DNA of 64,000 nucleotides, taken from assembly GCA_949752795.1 (NCBI GenBank), contig OX457061.1, positions 11,861,492-11,925,491 on the forward strand, given 5' to 3'. The stretch is from Hyperoodon ampullatus (Eukaryota; Chordata; Mammalia; Artiodactyla; Ziphiidae). The notes beneath the pieces were generated by a model. It made no database searches and was not told the DNA's origin. It saw only the letters and a list, made by a program, of their open reading frames with translations. Shown here in pieces: positions 12,941-24,500 of the stretch; the stretch's first letter is position 1; every line of letters begins with the position of its first letter. Made by a program: the position numbers and the translations under genes.

Positions 12941-13499
12941 TGCCACAATCCATCCATCTGTTCTCTCCCCACCGCCCTCCCTGCCGTCCATCCCACCACG
13001 CATCCAGTGTATCCATGACACCTTGGGATGCCAGCCACTGAAGATCCCCGGGAACCAGCCCCCAGCCCCCAGGTCACTGAGCTCACAGGCCAGCAAGGAG
13101 GAGGATACAGAGAGGGAAGTCCTCCCAGTGCCAGCTAGACATTAATGGTGGCTAGAAAATCTGGAATTCTAGGCATGAGAGTTTCATCTTCCACATGTGG
13201 AGGCCAAGAAGGAGATTCTTTGATTCATTCCTTATATCCAGGAAAACTTGTAAAACCCAAGGCACAACTTCCCAGCACATGCTCCTCAGGGGTGAGGGAA
13301 CACTGAAAGAAAAGCCTCTTCTTGGATGAGCTGGCCCCTTTCCCTGGAAGCTGACCCCACGGGGGCAGGGTGTGTGTGTGTGTGTGAGAGATCTCCTGGT
13401 GGAGCATGGCAGGGGGAGAGGTAAGGCCTTTCAGCCTCTCCAAAGGCCGTGGTCAGGTACTCAGGTGTGGGAGCCTGCTCACAGCCCCTGAGCCTGATC

Positions 13500-13740
13500 T
13501 GCTTGTGCTCAGTGGAGGAGATTACAGAGCTTAATGATTAGCTCCTTCAAGCTGCAGCTGATGCCAGCCTCTACCCCCTTTACACCTAATTAGTCTCATT
13601 AATGAGCTCCTGTGCTCTCCATAGAGAGAGTTTCCTCTTTGGAGTAAGAGGCAAAAATACCTTGCCCAGGTAGATTGCTGAAGCCTTTAATTATTGCCCA
13701 CACCTGCTAAGCCTTGTGACTCACACCCAGTGATAGTGCT
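13500..13740. promoter_or_regulatory. Candidate conserved non-coding element
   Basis: Non-repetitive block with TTAATGATTAGCTCC, ACACCTAATTAGTCTCATTA, CCTTTAATTATTGCC and E-box CAGCTG. Composition and motif clustering suggest an enhancer; unproven. Confidence 0.35.
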
Positions 13741-13849
13741 GAGCTGAAGTGGGGCTTGTTTATAAGCATGAGCAGATTTTAACTCCTTCAACACCAAGGA
13801 GGCTTTTGATTTCAAGAGACACATTTCCCCAAGGCTTGTCACTTGCTCA

Positions 13850-13970
13850 TTTCAAGTGCGCCAGACTCTGCCCCTCACAGGGAGTGTCTCGAGATGGCAG
13901 AGGCACGGCTCCTGCCCTCAGGAAGCTCAGAGTTTAGAGTGACAGGCAAGAAACTACGGAGACACTTAAC
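13850..13970 (-). repeat. L2 fragment
   Basis: CGCCAGACTCTGCCCCTCAC, CTGCCCTCAGGAAGCTCAGA and GAGTGACAGGCAAG. Confidence 0.6.
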
Positions 13971-14105
13971 AATGGCTGCCATTTACCACACCCCTAGCAC
14001 GGGTCTCCTGTAATCCTTGAAATGAAACTTTGAGGCAGACATTACCACCTCTGTGTTACAGAAGAGGAGATTGGGGGCAGAGTGGTGATGTCACGTGCCC
14101 CAGGC
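13970..14105 (-). repeat. MIR
   Basis: GCTGCCATTTACCACACCCC, TTTGAGGCAGACATTACCAC and GTTACAGAAGAGGAGATTGG. Confidence 0.75.
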
Positions 14106-14460
14106 GCCCCAGGTGAGAAGGTATGGAGCTGAGCAGGGCCGGGTCTGCCGGCCGCTACGGCCAGTGGACTCCCCGCGCTTGCCCAGGGTCTCCCTTTCGT
14201 GCCGTACCGTTCACTGAGGGCCCCGGAGGGGGCAGGGGGCACAGTCAGGCAGGTGGATGATGTGTGCAAGGACCATCCAAACAGAAAGAACTTGGGCAGA
14301 GACTCAGTGGTGAGAGCACACCCTGTGTGCATTCGCAGACCCGAAGGCACTTAGTAGGGCCGCGGAGTAGGGAACGAGGGGCAGGGAGGCAGGGAGGACA
14401 GGCAGGGGCCGGAGCGGGAGGCCCTCAGATGCAGGGTGAGGACTTCGGACGTCCTGACAC
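14095..14460. promoter_or_regulatory. CpG-rich block (candidate small CpG island)
   Basis: About 20 CpG in 366 bases, including GCCGGCCGCTACGG and CCCCGCGC, just after a MIR. No exon or promoter element is recognised. Confidence 0.35.
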
Positions 14461-15069
14461 TGCACCCTCCCTGGGACCTAGATAGCACCCAGTACACAGT
14501 AGGTTGTCAATCAGTGTTGGTGAATGGAGGGACAGTCACCATGAAGGCGGGACAATCACTGAAAGTTAAAGACAGGGGAGGGACAGTATCAGAGGGCTGG
14601 CTGGAAGAATCCCTGGGTGGCGCTGTCTGCACATGCTCTGATGGGTCAGATGACCTTGGGATCCGAGGGTCAAGTCCTCATCACTGCCCTTTGCTTCCAC
14701 GTGAGAGGTTTGCTCTAAGCTGCCCAGGTGCTAGGGAGTCGAGGTGGGGTTCCAACCCAGATCCATCTGTCTCCAGAAACCAAGCCCCTCCCTTCACCAT
14801 GTGGCCCGCTAGATAGACGTTTACTAAATGAATGGGGACATGAATAGTTTCCTGGCGTGGGCTCCTTGGATTCTGAATAGGGAACTTTTAGGATAGACAC
14901 GCGGGCTTCCCAAAGACCAGAGCTGCCAACTCAACATAACCAAGTCACTCTGACCAGATTTAGACAAATTTTTAAATGAATAAAGTAATATTTAATAGCT
15001 TATATTGGATGAGCACAGTTACTAGGAGATGACCCGTTTACTGTGCAGTCCTAGGAGACTGGGAGTGAA

Positions 15070-15285
15070 CAGGACATTAATAACAACTACCAGCCAGGAG
15101 TCTCCATTACATGTCTGGCCCTGAGTCAAGTACTTTGACATAAAATCTGTCTGTTCCCCATGACAGCGCTGTGAGGCAGGTTGCATTGTTTCCGTTTTAC
15201 AAATGACAAACTGAGGCTTGGTTAGCTTAAAAACGTTCCCGCAGCCACATGGATAGTGAGTGACAGAGCCGGGATGCCCCGCCCA
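15070..15285 (-). repeat. MIR, near full length
   Basis: GTGAGGCAGGTTGCATTGTT, TTTACAAATGACAAACTGAG, and GACAGAGCCGGGATGCCCCG. Confidence 0.88.
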
Positions 15286-15604
15286 GCCCCCTGCGGAGCC
15301 TGAACCACGCCAGAGCACACCCTCCCTCAGAGGCCATCGGAGTGGAACATCGGTCAACACAGGGCACTTCCTTCACGACAGATGGAGCGCAGGACAGACC
15401 CTGACAAACACCAGTTTTCAAGCATCGGGTCGACTAAAAGCTGGGGAACCCACAGAGCCCCGGGTCTGGGCTGGGAATCCTCAGCTTTCCAGATAGAGAG
15501 TCTGCACGCAGAAGCAACCATTGCAAGGCCCAGGCTTTGCTTGCTGAGTTCCTGGAGGCCGCCTTGGGGGGTCATCAGCAGCCAGGTGGAGGGGCTGAGG
15601 AGCC

Positions 15605-15925
15605 CCTCAGCCAGGCATTCACCAGCAGCTCTGGAGCACCTTCCATGTGCCAGGCCCTGCCCTTGGGGTTGGGGATTCAGTGGTGAACAAAACGTAGTCC
15701 TGACTCAAGGCCTCTGCGGGACTCTCAGAATGGAGGGGGCACCGTGCAAATTAGGGACAGGCTTCTTTTTTTTTTTTTTAATAACATCTTTATTGGAGTA
15801 TAATTGCTTTACAGTGGTGTGGGACAGGCTTCTTAAAGGCATAGTTTCCTGAGCTGGGTCCTGATGGATGAGTACACAATTGCCAGGTCAAGGGAACAAT
15901 CAAAAACGTGTATAATGTTTGTGTT
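15605..15925 (-). repeat. L2 split by the short L1 insertion
   Basis: CACCTTCCATGTGCCAGGCC and TTCAGTGGTGAACAAAACGT on the left; CCTGAGCTGGGTCCTGATGG on the right of the 53-base insertion at 15768-15820. Confidence 0.75.
15768..15820 (-). mobile_element. 53-base, heavily 5'-truncated L1 insertion
   Basis: Only the extreme 3' end of an L1 is present, as a T run followed by AACATCTTTATTGGAGTATA on this strand. A perfect 14-base duplication (GGGACAGGCTTCTT) flanks it at 15754-15767 and 15821-15834. It sits inside an L2 fossil that continues on both sides. Confidence 0.9.
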
Positions 15926-15940
15926 AAAAAGGAAAAATAG

Positions 15941-16150
15941 GGCTTCCCTGGTGGCGCAGTGGTTGAGAGTCCGCCTGCCGATGCAGGGGACATGGGTTTG
16001 TGCCCCGGTCCGGGAAGATCCCACATGCCGCGGAGCGGCTGGGCCTGTGAGACATGGCCGGTGAGCCTGTGCATCCGGAGCCTGTGCTCCACAACGGGAG
16101 AGGCCACAACAGTGAGAGGCCCGCGTACCACAAAAAAAAAAAAAAAAAAA
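15941..16150 (+). mobile_element. CHR-type tRNA-derived SINE, short form
   Basis: It starts GGCTTCCCTGGTGGCGCAGT and ends in a run of about 19 A. The target duplication GGAAAAATAG is intact at 15931-15940 and 16151-16160, and the tail is unbroken, so the insertion is fairly young. Confidence 0.95.
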
Positions 16151-16174
16151 GGAAAAATAGTGTTCACAGTGGAT

Positions 16175-16310
16175 TCCAACCACGTGCTAGTGCTTTCATC
16201 CTCACAGCATCCCCATGAGGCTGGCGGCATCAGCTCCATCTTCTTGGGGAGGTAGCAGGGCTCAGACTGGCCCAAGTTCACTTGGCTTAAAGGTACAAGA
16301 GCCAGGATGC
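16175..16310 (-). repeat. MIR
   Basis: CATCCTCACAGCATCCCCAT, GGGAGGTAGCAGGGCTCAGA and GGCCCAAGTTCACTTGGC. Confidence 0.7.
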
Positions 16311-16479
16311 AGAGTACCTGCTGGCTGGCTCAGCAGGGGCACAGAATCTGCCGTGGAGGACAGGTACCTCACACACCCCAGGGTGGGGGTCTGCTCAAGA
16401 GGCTTTGCTGAGGTCCGGCTCACCTTTCTAAGCTGACAACTCTCTTCTGAGCAGCAACAAAGAAACATAATCAGCTTCA

Positions 16480-16560
16480 GCTAAAGTGTTCCCCCTTCAG
16501 GAAGCCCTCCCTGATCACCCTCCTCTGGCAAATAGCAGGGACAGTGATGCCTACTGCAAA
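16480..16560 (+). repeat. L2 fragment
   Basis: CCTTCAGGAAGCCCTCCCTG followed by ATCACCCTCCTCTGGC. Confidence 0.65.
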
Positions 16561-16564
16561 CTTG

Positions 16565-16765
16565 TCTTAGTCACTAGCTGGTGGCAGAGTGGCTGGTAGA
16601 CACTGACACACACACCCCCACTTCCTTATTTGGGTTTCTTCATCTCTCAGAAGCTCAGTATCTTCACCTTTACAACAGGAATAATGTAGCTAGTGGGCAA
16701 AGGCTGAACAAGCAAGGCCACCTTGCACAGTACCTGGCACAGGTGGGCATCAGTAAACGTGCACT
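16565..16765 (+). repeat. MIR
   Basis: ATCTTCACCTTTACAACAGG, AATAATGTAGCTAGTGGGCA and CAGTACCTGGCACAGGTGGG. Confidence 0.7.
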
Positions 16766-17389
16766 TCCTTCCTGAAGGAAGCTTAGACTTCCCCCACCAT
16801 TTCATCCTCCCACTCCCTCAGCCCTATTTCCATTTCTTCCTGTGCATCCTCGCTGTTCTGGTAGGTTTCTAGGTAGTTGCTGTCCTGCCTTCACCATTTC
16901 CACCAACTAATAGCTGCTGTTTAGCTCACCCGTGCATATTTTAGCCTCATAATTTTTCCTCCTGAATCAGCCTGTGCAGATTCTAATCACCTCCCGTTCT
17001 CTTCCCTGAATCCCCTCCAATTTAGAGATTCAAAAGAGGTGCTTCTCTGCATGAACATGCTGTGATTCAATTTGAAAATAAATTTCTCCTGGCAGCAGCC
17101 ATCTTTCTGAAAAGTGACATTTAAGACTGACAGTGGACAAGATTGTAAACAGGTTTCCAATAAGAAAAAAAAAGTCAGTGTTAAGTGCATTCTATGAATT
17201 TTTTTAAACAATGTGTGCTCGTGTGTGTGTGTGCGTGTCTATAATTGCAGCCTTGCTGTGCAGCCGTCTGCTCCAGGAAGAATTCTGGGATGGTGTGGGT
17301 CTGTTTCAAACTATCTTGGTATTCTTTTACTTTTCGGAAAGCAGCTTCATTTCATGGGACTCACTCCCGTGTAGGATTGTAGACGGTTC

Positions 17390-17955
17390 ATTCATTTATT
17401 CATTCATTTAACACACAGGTATTCAGTGCCACTTGTGTGCCAGGCTGTGTGCTCTCTCAGGGAACTGTGGGCCAATAAGACGGTTCACTGCCTACCCCTA
17501 AGGAGCTCACGTCCCCAAGGGGGAGGCCGGGGGGTGAGCAGGGAACTGTATGAGGTGATAGAGGTCGGCTCGGGGTGCCATGGGAGCCCACAGAAGTTCC
17601 AGAGAGGGGGGCCCTGGGGACAGGGGCCGCTCCTGCAGGCCATGACACCTGAGTTTGGCCTTGTAGGATGAGTAGCAGTTAGCCTGATGAAGAAGGGAGG
17701 AAAGAGAAGAGCGGGGAGTTCCGAAGCAGCATGGCCGGTGCAGGGGAGCTGCGGGCAGCCTGCAGTGATGCTCTGGCCTGCAGGGGGAAATATCAGGAGG
17801 TGTGGCTGGAGGTGCCTTTGGGCACATGCCCAATTGAGAGGAGCCTCGGAGCCCTCACAGAGGCAGCCGGAGCAGGGCAGCGCTTTCAGCGGGTGTGATG
17901 TGATCAGATGGTGGGAGTCATGCATTAGTGGTGCACCTCCGGGTGGTGGTCAGCA
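17390..17955 (-). repeat. L2, about 560 bases
   Basis: ATTCATTCATTTAACACACA, GCCACTTGTGTGCCAGGCTG, GAGCTCACGTCCCCAAGGGG, GGATGAGTAGCAGTTAGCCT and GTGATGTGATCAGATGGTGG run in antisense L2 order. Confidence 0.82.
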
Positions 17956-18829
17956 GGATGGGATGTTTAGGAAGTAAAGCCCTGCAGCAAAAAGTCTGTT
18001 ATCTTGTGTTTCTCTTAACACAACTTTGTTCATAAGTACCTCAGATTACCATCTCTCTTTTTGTTTTTTTTTTGGTTTTTTCCCCCTGTCTATCCTGACA
18101 CGGGGAATGTATTGCTAGTAAAACGAACTCAGCTGACACTTGCTTTCCCCATTCATCATTACCAAATAAAAGCTCTTTCCAGGGGTTCTTGAGATAGTCT
18201 TTTTTAACAGTCTCCCTGGCTGGAACCACACATGACCCTGCAGTTATCTTCTAAAGGAAGCAAGAAGTCAGAGGCTCCCAGTGTACCACCAGAGCAAGAG
18301 GGAGAATCGTTTGGTCCCTGTGAAGAGGTTATTGGCAAAAGGCCTTTAGGGTCCTGAAGGGGCAAACAGGCCAGTGGGCAGTGAAAGGCCTGGAGCTGTC
18401 CAGTCAAAACTCCGTCATCCACGTGCTCTCTTTGGGCAGCTTCTCTTTTCCTTCTGCCAAACTCACCAACCCCCACTAACCCTGGGACAGAGGGGAGGGA
18501 GGGCTGAGCAGACAGCCTGTCGCAGGTCAAATGGAATTCCAGAGTCATCTTTCGGGGTCACATAAGCATTAAATAAGGTAACGATTGGGAAGCCACCTTA
18601 AAGCCGAAAGAATTCCCAAGTGAAGAGAATTAAAAGTTGGTTGCTGGTAATCTGGGACCCAGTCTGATGAGGGGCAGGGTTGAAAAGAATAATTGGAATG
18701 AAACTTGTAAGTGATCTTGGAATGTCAGTTTTCTGTGTAGCTCCTCTCATCAAGAGCAGATGAGATTCGATGATGTTAGCGACCTTTTGAAAGGTGGCAG
18801 AAGGAACCGAGCCTTTACACTTAGACGTG

Positions 18830-19065
18830 CCTAGATGTGAATCCTCACCCACCACCTACTTGTTACATGGTCTTGGGCAAGTCGCTTGACCTTTCAGAGC
18901 TTTATTTCCAGATCTGTAAAAAGAGGATGATGGGTGCCTTCACGTGTCCGTCACGTACACGTCTGTGTGCAGCAGGGGGCGGGGGGATCTCCCGGGGGAG
19001 AGAGACCGACCAGTCTAATCATTACTCTTCCAGTGCCTGGCTCATAGTAGATGTGCAGTAAATAG
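18830..19065 (+). repeat. MIR, near full length
   Basis: ACATGGTCTTGGGCAAGTCG, CAGATCTGTAAAAAGAGGAT and GTGCCTGGCTCATAGTAGAT. Confidence 0.88.
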
Positions 19066-19224
19066 TTTGTTTTTCATTTATAACTCACTTTTAATACTTC
19101 CCTGTCACTAGATCAGCAATAAATTGGATAACCCAATGTCATGTTTGGTGTCCCCTCAAGACTAGTTGATTGTGGAATAATACATCCTGCCTGCCACCAC
19201 CCTTGCCCCTCTGAAGTCTAATAT

Positions 19225-19490
19225 TTCATGTCCCCCTGTGGGGTTTTTTCCCCAACATCTTGTTGCAAAATGTTTCAAGCATACAGAAAAATCAAAAGAA
19301 TTTTACAGTGAATACCTACATGCCTACCAACTAGGTTGTACCATTAACATTCTACTATGCTTGCTTTATCACATATCTGTCCGTCTATCACTGCATCTGT
19401 TTTTTGATGCATTTTCAGAGTAAATTGCGGATATCAGTACAATTTCCCCTAAACAATTCAGCATGTTAATTGCTAACTAGAATAAATACT
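19225..19490. mobile_element. Probable old L1 3'-end fragment
   Basis: TTTCAAGCATACAGAAAAAT, then CTACATGCCTACCAACTAGG and AGTAAATTGCGGATATCAGT resemble ancient L1M 3' UTR sequence. Strand and family are uncertain. Confidence 0.45.
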
Positions 19491-19528
19491 GTTTGTGAAG
19501 AGCAGACACTCAGTAAGTGGTTCCTGCT

Positions 19529-19559
19529 ATTACTATTATTATTATTATAATTATTATTG
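19529..19559 (+). repeat. ATT trinucleotide microsatellite
   Basis: About ten imperfect ATT units (TATTACTATTATTATTATTA and on), with one ATA interruption. Confidence 0.9.
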
Positions 19560-19914
19560 TTCAGGAAGGAAGGACAGTCGTGGTGATTTGATATTCCCAA
19601 AGGTAAGACACCTGCTAGCCACATGTTGGGAGGGGCCTGCCCTTTCCTGGGAACCAAACTGTCCTTATTTTGTGGACTGGTCTCAGGCAGGGAAATGGCT
19701 GGAGGTCACAGCCACCATGGTGCCCCTGGCACAGACTTCAGCCCATCCCCTGGATGCTCATCCCCTTGACAACCTCCAAAAGACTTTGGAAGACTTAATA
19801 ACCCAACTGTGACAGTGGAAGTTGAGACTGGGCCCTGAGGACAGAGTGGTGATGAAGAGAAGCAGAGCTACTGTCCCCTTAGCGCCTACAGTCTAGGTCA
19901 ATCAAGCACAGACC

Positions 19915-20115
19915 CGAGCCAGACCACTGGGTCAAATCCTGCCTGCGTGAACCTAGAAAAGTTAACTCACATTTCTGTGCCTCCATTTCCCAACTGTAAA
20001 ACAGGGACAGCAGCAATATCTACCTCATGGGGTTGTTATGAGGATCGAATGTGTGCATACATGTAAAACGCTTACAAAGGTACCTGGCACCTGGCAAGCA
20101 AGTGTAAGTGTCTAC
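19915..20115 (+). repeat. MIR, near full length
   Basis: GGGTCAAATCCTGCCTGCGT, CCTCCATTTCCCAACTGTAA and CCTCATGGGGTTGTTATGAG. Confidence 0.9.
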
Positions 20116-20139
20116 TACTCTTGTTACTGCTACTCCCCC

Positions 20140-20235
20140 CACCCAGGTTCCCAAATGCGTTATAATCATCTGAGCAGCTTTGTAAAGGTCTGAGCCACAG
20201 CCCAGGAATATGCATTAAAAAGACCCTCCTTAGGT
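20140..20235. repeat. Probable hAT/MER-type DNA transposon fragment
   Basis: ATAATCATCTGAGCAGCTTT and CCACAGCCCAGGAATATGCA resemble the interior of MER5/MER20-like elements. The inverted ends are not clear. Confidence 0.4.
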
Positions 20236-20274
20236 GAGTCTTCTTGCAATACCGGATATAGGAACCATTGATCA

Positions 20275-20385
20275 AAGTGATCAACAAATGTTAGCTTCCC
20301 ATACAGGTGATGAAACTGAGACTCAGAGAGGGAAGGAGCATGCCCAAGGGGACACAGGTAGTAAAGCACTAGAACCAGAACACCA
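20275..20385 (-). repeat. MIR
   Basis: CAGGTGATGAAACTGAGACT and CATGCCCAAGGGGACACAGG. Confidence 0.82.
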
Positions 20386-21164
20386 TCTCAGACTGGTGAC
20401 CCCCACCTCCAGGCTCTTGGGCAGATACTTGCCCCAGATCGGCTGGCCAGTGTGCTGGGCCTTGAACCAAATCTGGGTTCCCCACACCACTGTGACAATT
20501 TTTCATGGTAAAGGGTCCGGTAGAACTGAATCAGCTATTTGGTCTAGAGAAGATCATCTCTCAAATAGGAAAATCTCTATATCTCACATATTAAGACATT
20601 TCCCAAATCTTTTAACCAGGAATCGCCCAAATATTTAGAGTCCTCCCATCATTAAATAACTCCTTGGAGGAGGTGTGTAAGAAGTTATCTCCCCACACGG
20701 GCTCTTCAGCTGCACATGTAGATGCAGAAATATTCATGCCACTCCAGCACTCTATCTGGGTGACTCTTATAATTAATATTTACTTAAAACAATCATTAGT
20801 CTCTGCTGGGCGACATTAAACCCACGTTAGCAATATTTTTAGCCGGGCCTTCCCCACACCTGCGATGGCAGGCAAGTGTGGCAGCAGGAAGCCCTGCGGT
20901 GCTTTATAAATAAGCCTCCACGCACCTGGACAAGCCCTCCCCACACGCCACTCAGGCAGCAGGCAGGGCTGGGACGCCATCCTGATGGGAGCCCGAAGCA
21001 ACCCACACCTCCAGTCCGGGTCCTCACTTCACTTTATGCCCCGTCCACCAAAAAGGAAACTCATTTCTCTTGAGATAGAATGGCAATATGGGCCCCAGGC
21101 TAGACCCACATGAAAGGTGTAATTTTTCCCAAAAGGGTTGAGAATTTCTCCAGTAAGAGTGAGG

Positions 21165-21345
21165 AGGATCATGACTACCATACTAACTGCTTTATGTTCA
21201 TTGTTCCCTTTAAACCACACAACAGCGTGGCAGGTATGTCCTGTTCTCCTCCTTCTCCAGAAGAGGAAACTGAGGCTCAGGAAAGATGACTGCTTCCCGA
21301 AGGCCACACAGCCAGGGGGTGGGACTCCAGCCTGCTCTAACTGAA
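21165..21345 (-). repeat. MIR
   Basis: CCACACAACAGCGTGGCAGG, GAAGAGGAAACTGAGGCTCA and CCGAAGGCCACACAGCCAGG. Confidence 0.88.
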
Positions 21346-21414
21346 CCCACGCTTTTCACTACACTCTTTCTCACCCTCAGTCTTACTTGATGCTGTTAAA
21401 TGATCAGGAAGAAG

Positions 21415-21630
21415 GGAAACATTTATTGAGTGCCTACTATGTGCCTACATATATTGTCCCAACTGGAATTAGCTCATAGGCGGTAAAAATGATTATTCCC
21501 ATTTAATGGATAAAGAAACCAAGCCTCTAGAGAATTCTCAGTTGCTTCCTAAAGACCACACTGCTAGTAAGCATCAGAGCCAGAATTCAAACCCAACCTG
21601 ATGCTCCAACACTAGATGCTTTCCCACCTC
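21415..21630 (-). repeat. MIR
   Basis: CATTTATTGAGTGCCTACTA, TTATTCCCATTTAATGGATA and GAGCCAGAATTCAAACCCAA. Confidence 0.9.
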
Positions 21631-21814
21631 GCCAAAGACATAAATGAGAAATTTGCCATATACATGGGTAATGAAGCGTCATATAGAACCTAAGATTTTG
21701 TCATTTTTGTACTCCTCAGATGATAATGAGCTTTCTGCCTAAAATGTTTGAAGTTTAAAAAGAACTTTTATCCTAGTAAAAATTTTATATAAGATTTTAT
21801 TATTTTCAGGGATC

Positions 21815-21960
21815 TTCCATGATTATTTAATTTAATCCTTGAAATAACTCTGTGAAAGTAGGTGTTACAAAGCCCACTTTACAGAGGAGTAAACAGAGCT
21901 TGGAGAGGCCCGGTGCTTGCCCCAGGTGAGTACCGGCCCAGCAGGAGCTCAGCCACAAAG
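21815..21960 (-). repeat. MIR
   Basis: AATCCTTGAAATAACTCTGT and CACTTTACAGAGGAGTAAAC. Confidence 0.82.
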
Positions 21961-22669
21961 CCCCCGTTCTCCCCACACTTGCTCAGCGTTGCTCCCGAGC
22001 CAGGATCTGTTTAGTGGGGCCTAAAGAGTGAGGAATTTAGACACTTTTCATTAAGAAAGAGATTGGAAGGGGGAGGAGCCTTGCGGCAGTGGAGCCCAAC
22101 ATAGAGGACCCCTTCATTAAAGGTGGCGACATTTCCTCGCCCACAGGAGCGGGCTGGAAGTTGTGATGGTCGGAGAACTACAGAAATAGCAGCTTTCACA
22201 CTGATTCCTACACGGGAGGAGCTGGTGGTTCCAGGGCAGATAAGAATGACTTTACAAGATGAAAATGATCAGTGAGGGCACACAGGTCTGGAGGGGAGCG
22301 GAGTTGGCATTTTTTGGCCCTGCAAATAGCTGCCCATCTGCTCTCTGTCAGAATATGTTAGGAGTGCATCTGGATCGCTGCCCCTGAGTCTCAGCTCCAG
22401 GCTGGTCATGTGGTTGTCTCCACGACAACTCCAGGAGCGGTGTAAACTGCTGCGCTTTGAGCCAGATGCTGCTCTGCACATGTGGTCTAATTAGATGGTG
22501 TTCCCGGCCTCCCGCCTCCCTCCGCTACCCCTCCCAGCATACACACCACGTTCTCTTTTCCCTTCCTCCTGCTAACCCTCATCCTCGCATCCTCGGTCTG
22601 TTTGTCTTGCTCTCCACCCCGTTGGCGTCTTTCTCAGAAATGTTCCTGTTGCCTTATCTGCAGTGAATA

Positions 22670-22995
22670 ATTCATTCAACAAGCATCACAGTGCCTGAGC
22701 TGACCCAGGCACTGTGCTAGGAACTGGAGATGCAGAACCCAGTAGGACTCTGCCTGTACCCACGCGGAGTCCACATCTAGCGAGGGAACGCCTGGGAAGC
22801 CAGGAGTGCAAAAATGGCAGGAAACGCTATAGTAGAGGTGAGCACAGGAGCTGCGGAGCCCCGAGCAGGGACACCCAACCCAACCAAGGCAGGAAGAAGG
22901 AAGGCGAGGGGGAGTGTCCCAGGGCAGCTGTCCCCCAATTAATCCTTGAAGGGCGAGTGGGGGGACTTCCGCAGCCTGGCGTGTAGGGGGTGGAT
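22670..22995 (-). repeat. L2
   Basis: TAATTCATTCAACAAGCATC, CCAGGCACTGTGCTAGGAAC, then AATTAATCCTTGAAGGGCGA. Confidence 0.75.
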
Positions 22996-23634
22996 TCGAA
23001 GATGAGGCTCTGAGCAAATGAAGGCCTTCATCCCTGTGAATGGAGTCTGCTCCTCGGACACGGGAAGCTCAGCTCAGGGCTGGGTGGGTTGCTCAGGGGC
23101 GAGCCACCAGCATGTGCTGAGTAATTATTTTTTGCACCTTTCTTGGCAGTTGTGTATTCTAGGGGTCCAGCATTCACCACTCCTCAGATCTCTGCCTCTC
23201 AGGGAAGATGCCCCCAAATAAGGAAGGAGAGAGTCAGCGTCTCTCTCACTCGCCCCATCTGCGACGTGCCCCTTGAGCCCCAGGGACTTCACCTCCTCAG
23301 CGTGCACCGCCTCGTCTCGGCCCCGCTCCCCTGCTCACGGCCTCCTCCGCTTTTCCATCTAGCTAGTGCCTGCTCCTCCTTGGAGCTTGGTTTTTATATC
23401 AGTGCCGCACCCCACTCCACACCCCGTGTAGCTTTTCTTGGAGCCCACCCAGCCCCAGCATAGGCACCCTGTCTGTGCTCTCCCAGCACCCTGTCAAAGG
23501 TGTTTGTTGAGGGAAAGAGGTAGGAGGTCCCGTACAAGATGAAACACCCAGCTCTCAAAGGGCATCTGAAAAGTGCTGTTAGGACCTGAACTGCCATCGT
23601 GCACCTGCTGTGTGCCCCTCAGAATTGGCACCTG

Positions 23635-23735
23635 GACAAATATACCATTTCAAACCTCTTGATATAGAGTATAATATCTCCAATTCACAGATGAGGAAAC
23701 GGGGCTCAAAGAGGCTCACTTGCTTCCCCATTCAT
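23635..23735 (-). repeat. MIR core
   Basis: AATTCACAGATGAGGAAACG and GGGCTCAAAGAGGCTCACTT. Confidence 0.82.
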
Positions 23736-23984
23736 GGAGCTCTGGGCTGCACTGAGCCTCTTTTGAATCCCTGGGAAGTACATAATCCCCATCTAGAGGC
23801 TCCAGACTCCTTGGGCTGGGGCTGCAGTATGTGGGAAAGGATTTTTGTTGTGTGAGAAATCATCTTCTGTATCTCAAATTCCCCCAGAAACCCAGAGGGG
23901 AAAAAAAAAAGTTCAGGCAACTGAGCATGGTCAGAGTGCCCTGGGGTGTTGTAGGAAGAGCCTGCCTGGGCTTTGGGGACAGGC

Positions 23985-24110
23985 AGAAGGGGCTTCAAGT
24001 ACAGCTCTGGCACTTTGCAGCCCTGTGGTCTTGGGCAAGTCATGTCCCTCTGTAAGATGGGGATAAAGAGCTTCTCTTAATAGGGTTGTTATGCAGATCC
24101 AGCCTTCAGC
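23985..24110 (+). repeat. MIR
   Basis: CAGCTCTGGCACTTTGCAGC, TGGTCTTGGGCAAGTCATGT and AGGGTTGTTATGCAG. Confidence 0.85.
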
Positions 24111-24142
24111 CAGGCAGGGGCGCCGTCCGCAGAAGGCAGCTC

Positions 24143-24157
24143 GGGGGGGGGGGGGGG
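24143..24157 (+). repeat. G homopolymer of 15
   Basis: Fifteen G in a row. Unstable and error-prone in sequencing; the length should be treated as uncertain. Confidence 0.9.
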
Positions 24158-24319
24158 TGATCCCTTTTCTCCTCACTCCACGTCGTGGTCCTGACTCCAC
24201 TGACCCAACACATGTCCTGGGCAGGTAGTGCACGTCACGTGCCTTGACGTGAATCACGGAAAGCATGCTCTGGGCAGAGAACTACCATTATTTGGGGTAG
24301 AACACCAGGTTTTTCTTGC

Positions 24320-24500
24320 CCCTCTAGGAGTCAAGCCCTGAGCTAACTGTTGTACGCGAATCACCTATTGATCCCCACATAGCCCCGGGAGGTAAGAAGT
24401 ATATCTTACATTTTGGGAATAAGAAAACTGTCTCAGAGGGCTCAGGGCCTTCCACCGTGCTCTCGATGTAGCAAGTGGCAGAGCGGTCATTCCCACTCGA
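24320..24500 (-). repeat. MIR
   Basis: GATCCCCACATAGCCCCGGG, AGGTAAGAAGTATATCTTAC and GAATAAGAAAACTGTCTCAG. Confidence 0.72.

Larger units (their letters stand above)
1..13000 (+). other. Presumed DENND1A intron, first part (1-13000)
   Basis: No exon is recognised. The part with identified content is mostly MIR and L2 fossils, listed separately. Stretches where I see no gene and no recognised repeat are roughly 1-890, 1550-2140, 2340-3030, 3510-4090, 4740-6470, 7010-7680, 8900-9630, 9700-10560, 10950-11900 and 12140-12830. Assignment to DENND1A rests on the gene's known very large introns and on finding only mid-gene exons downstream. Confidence 0.8.
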
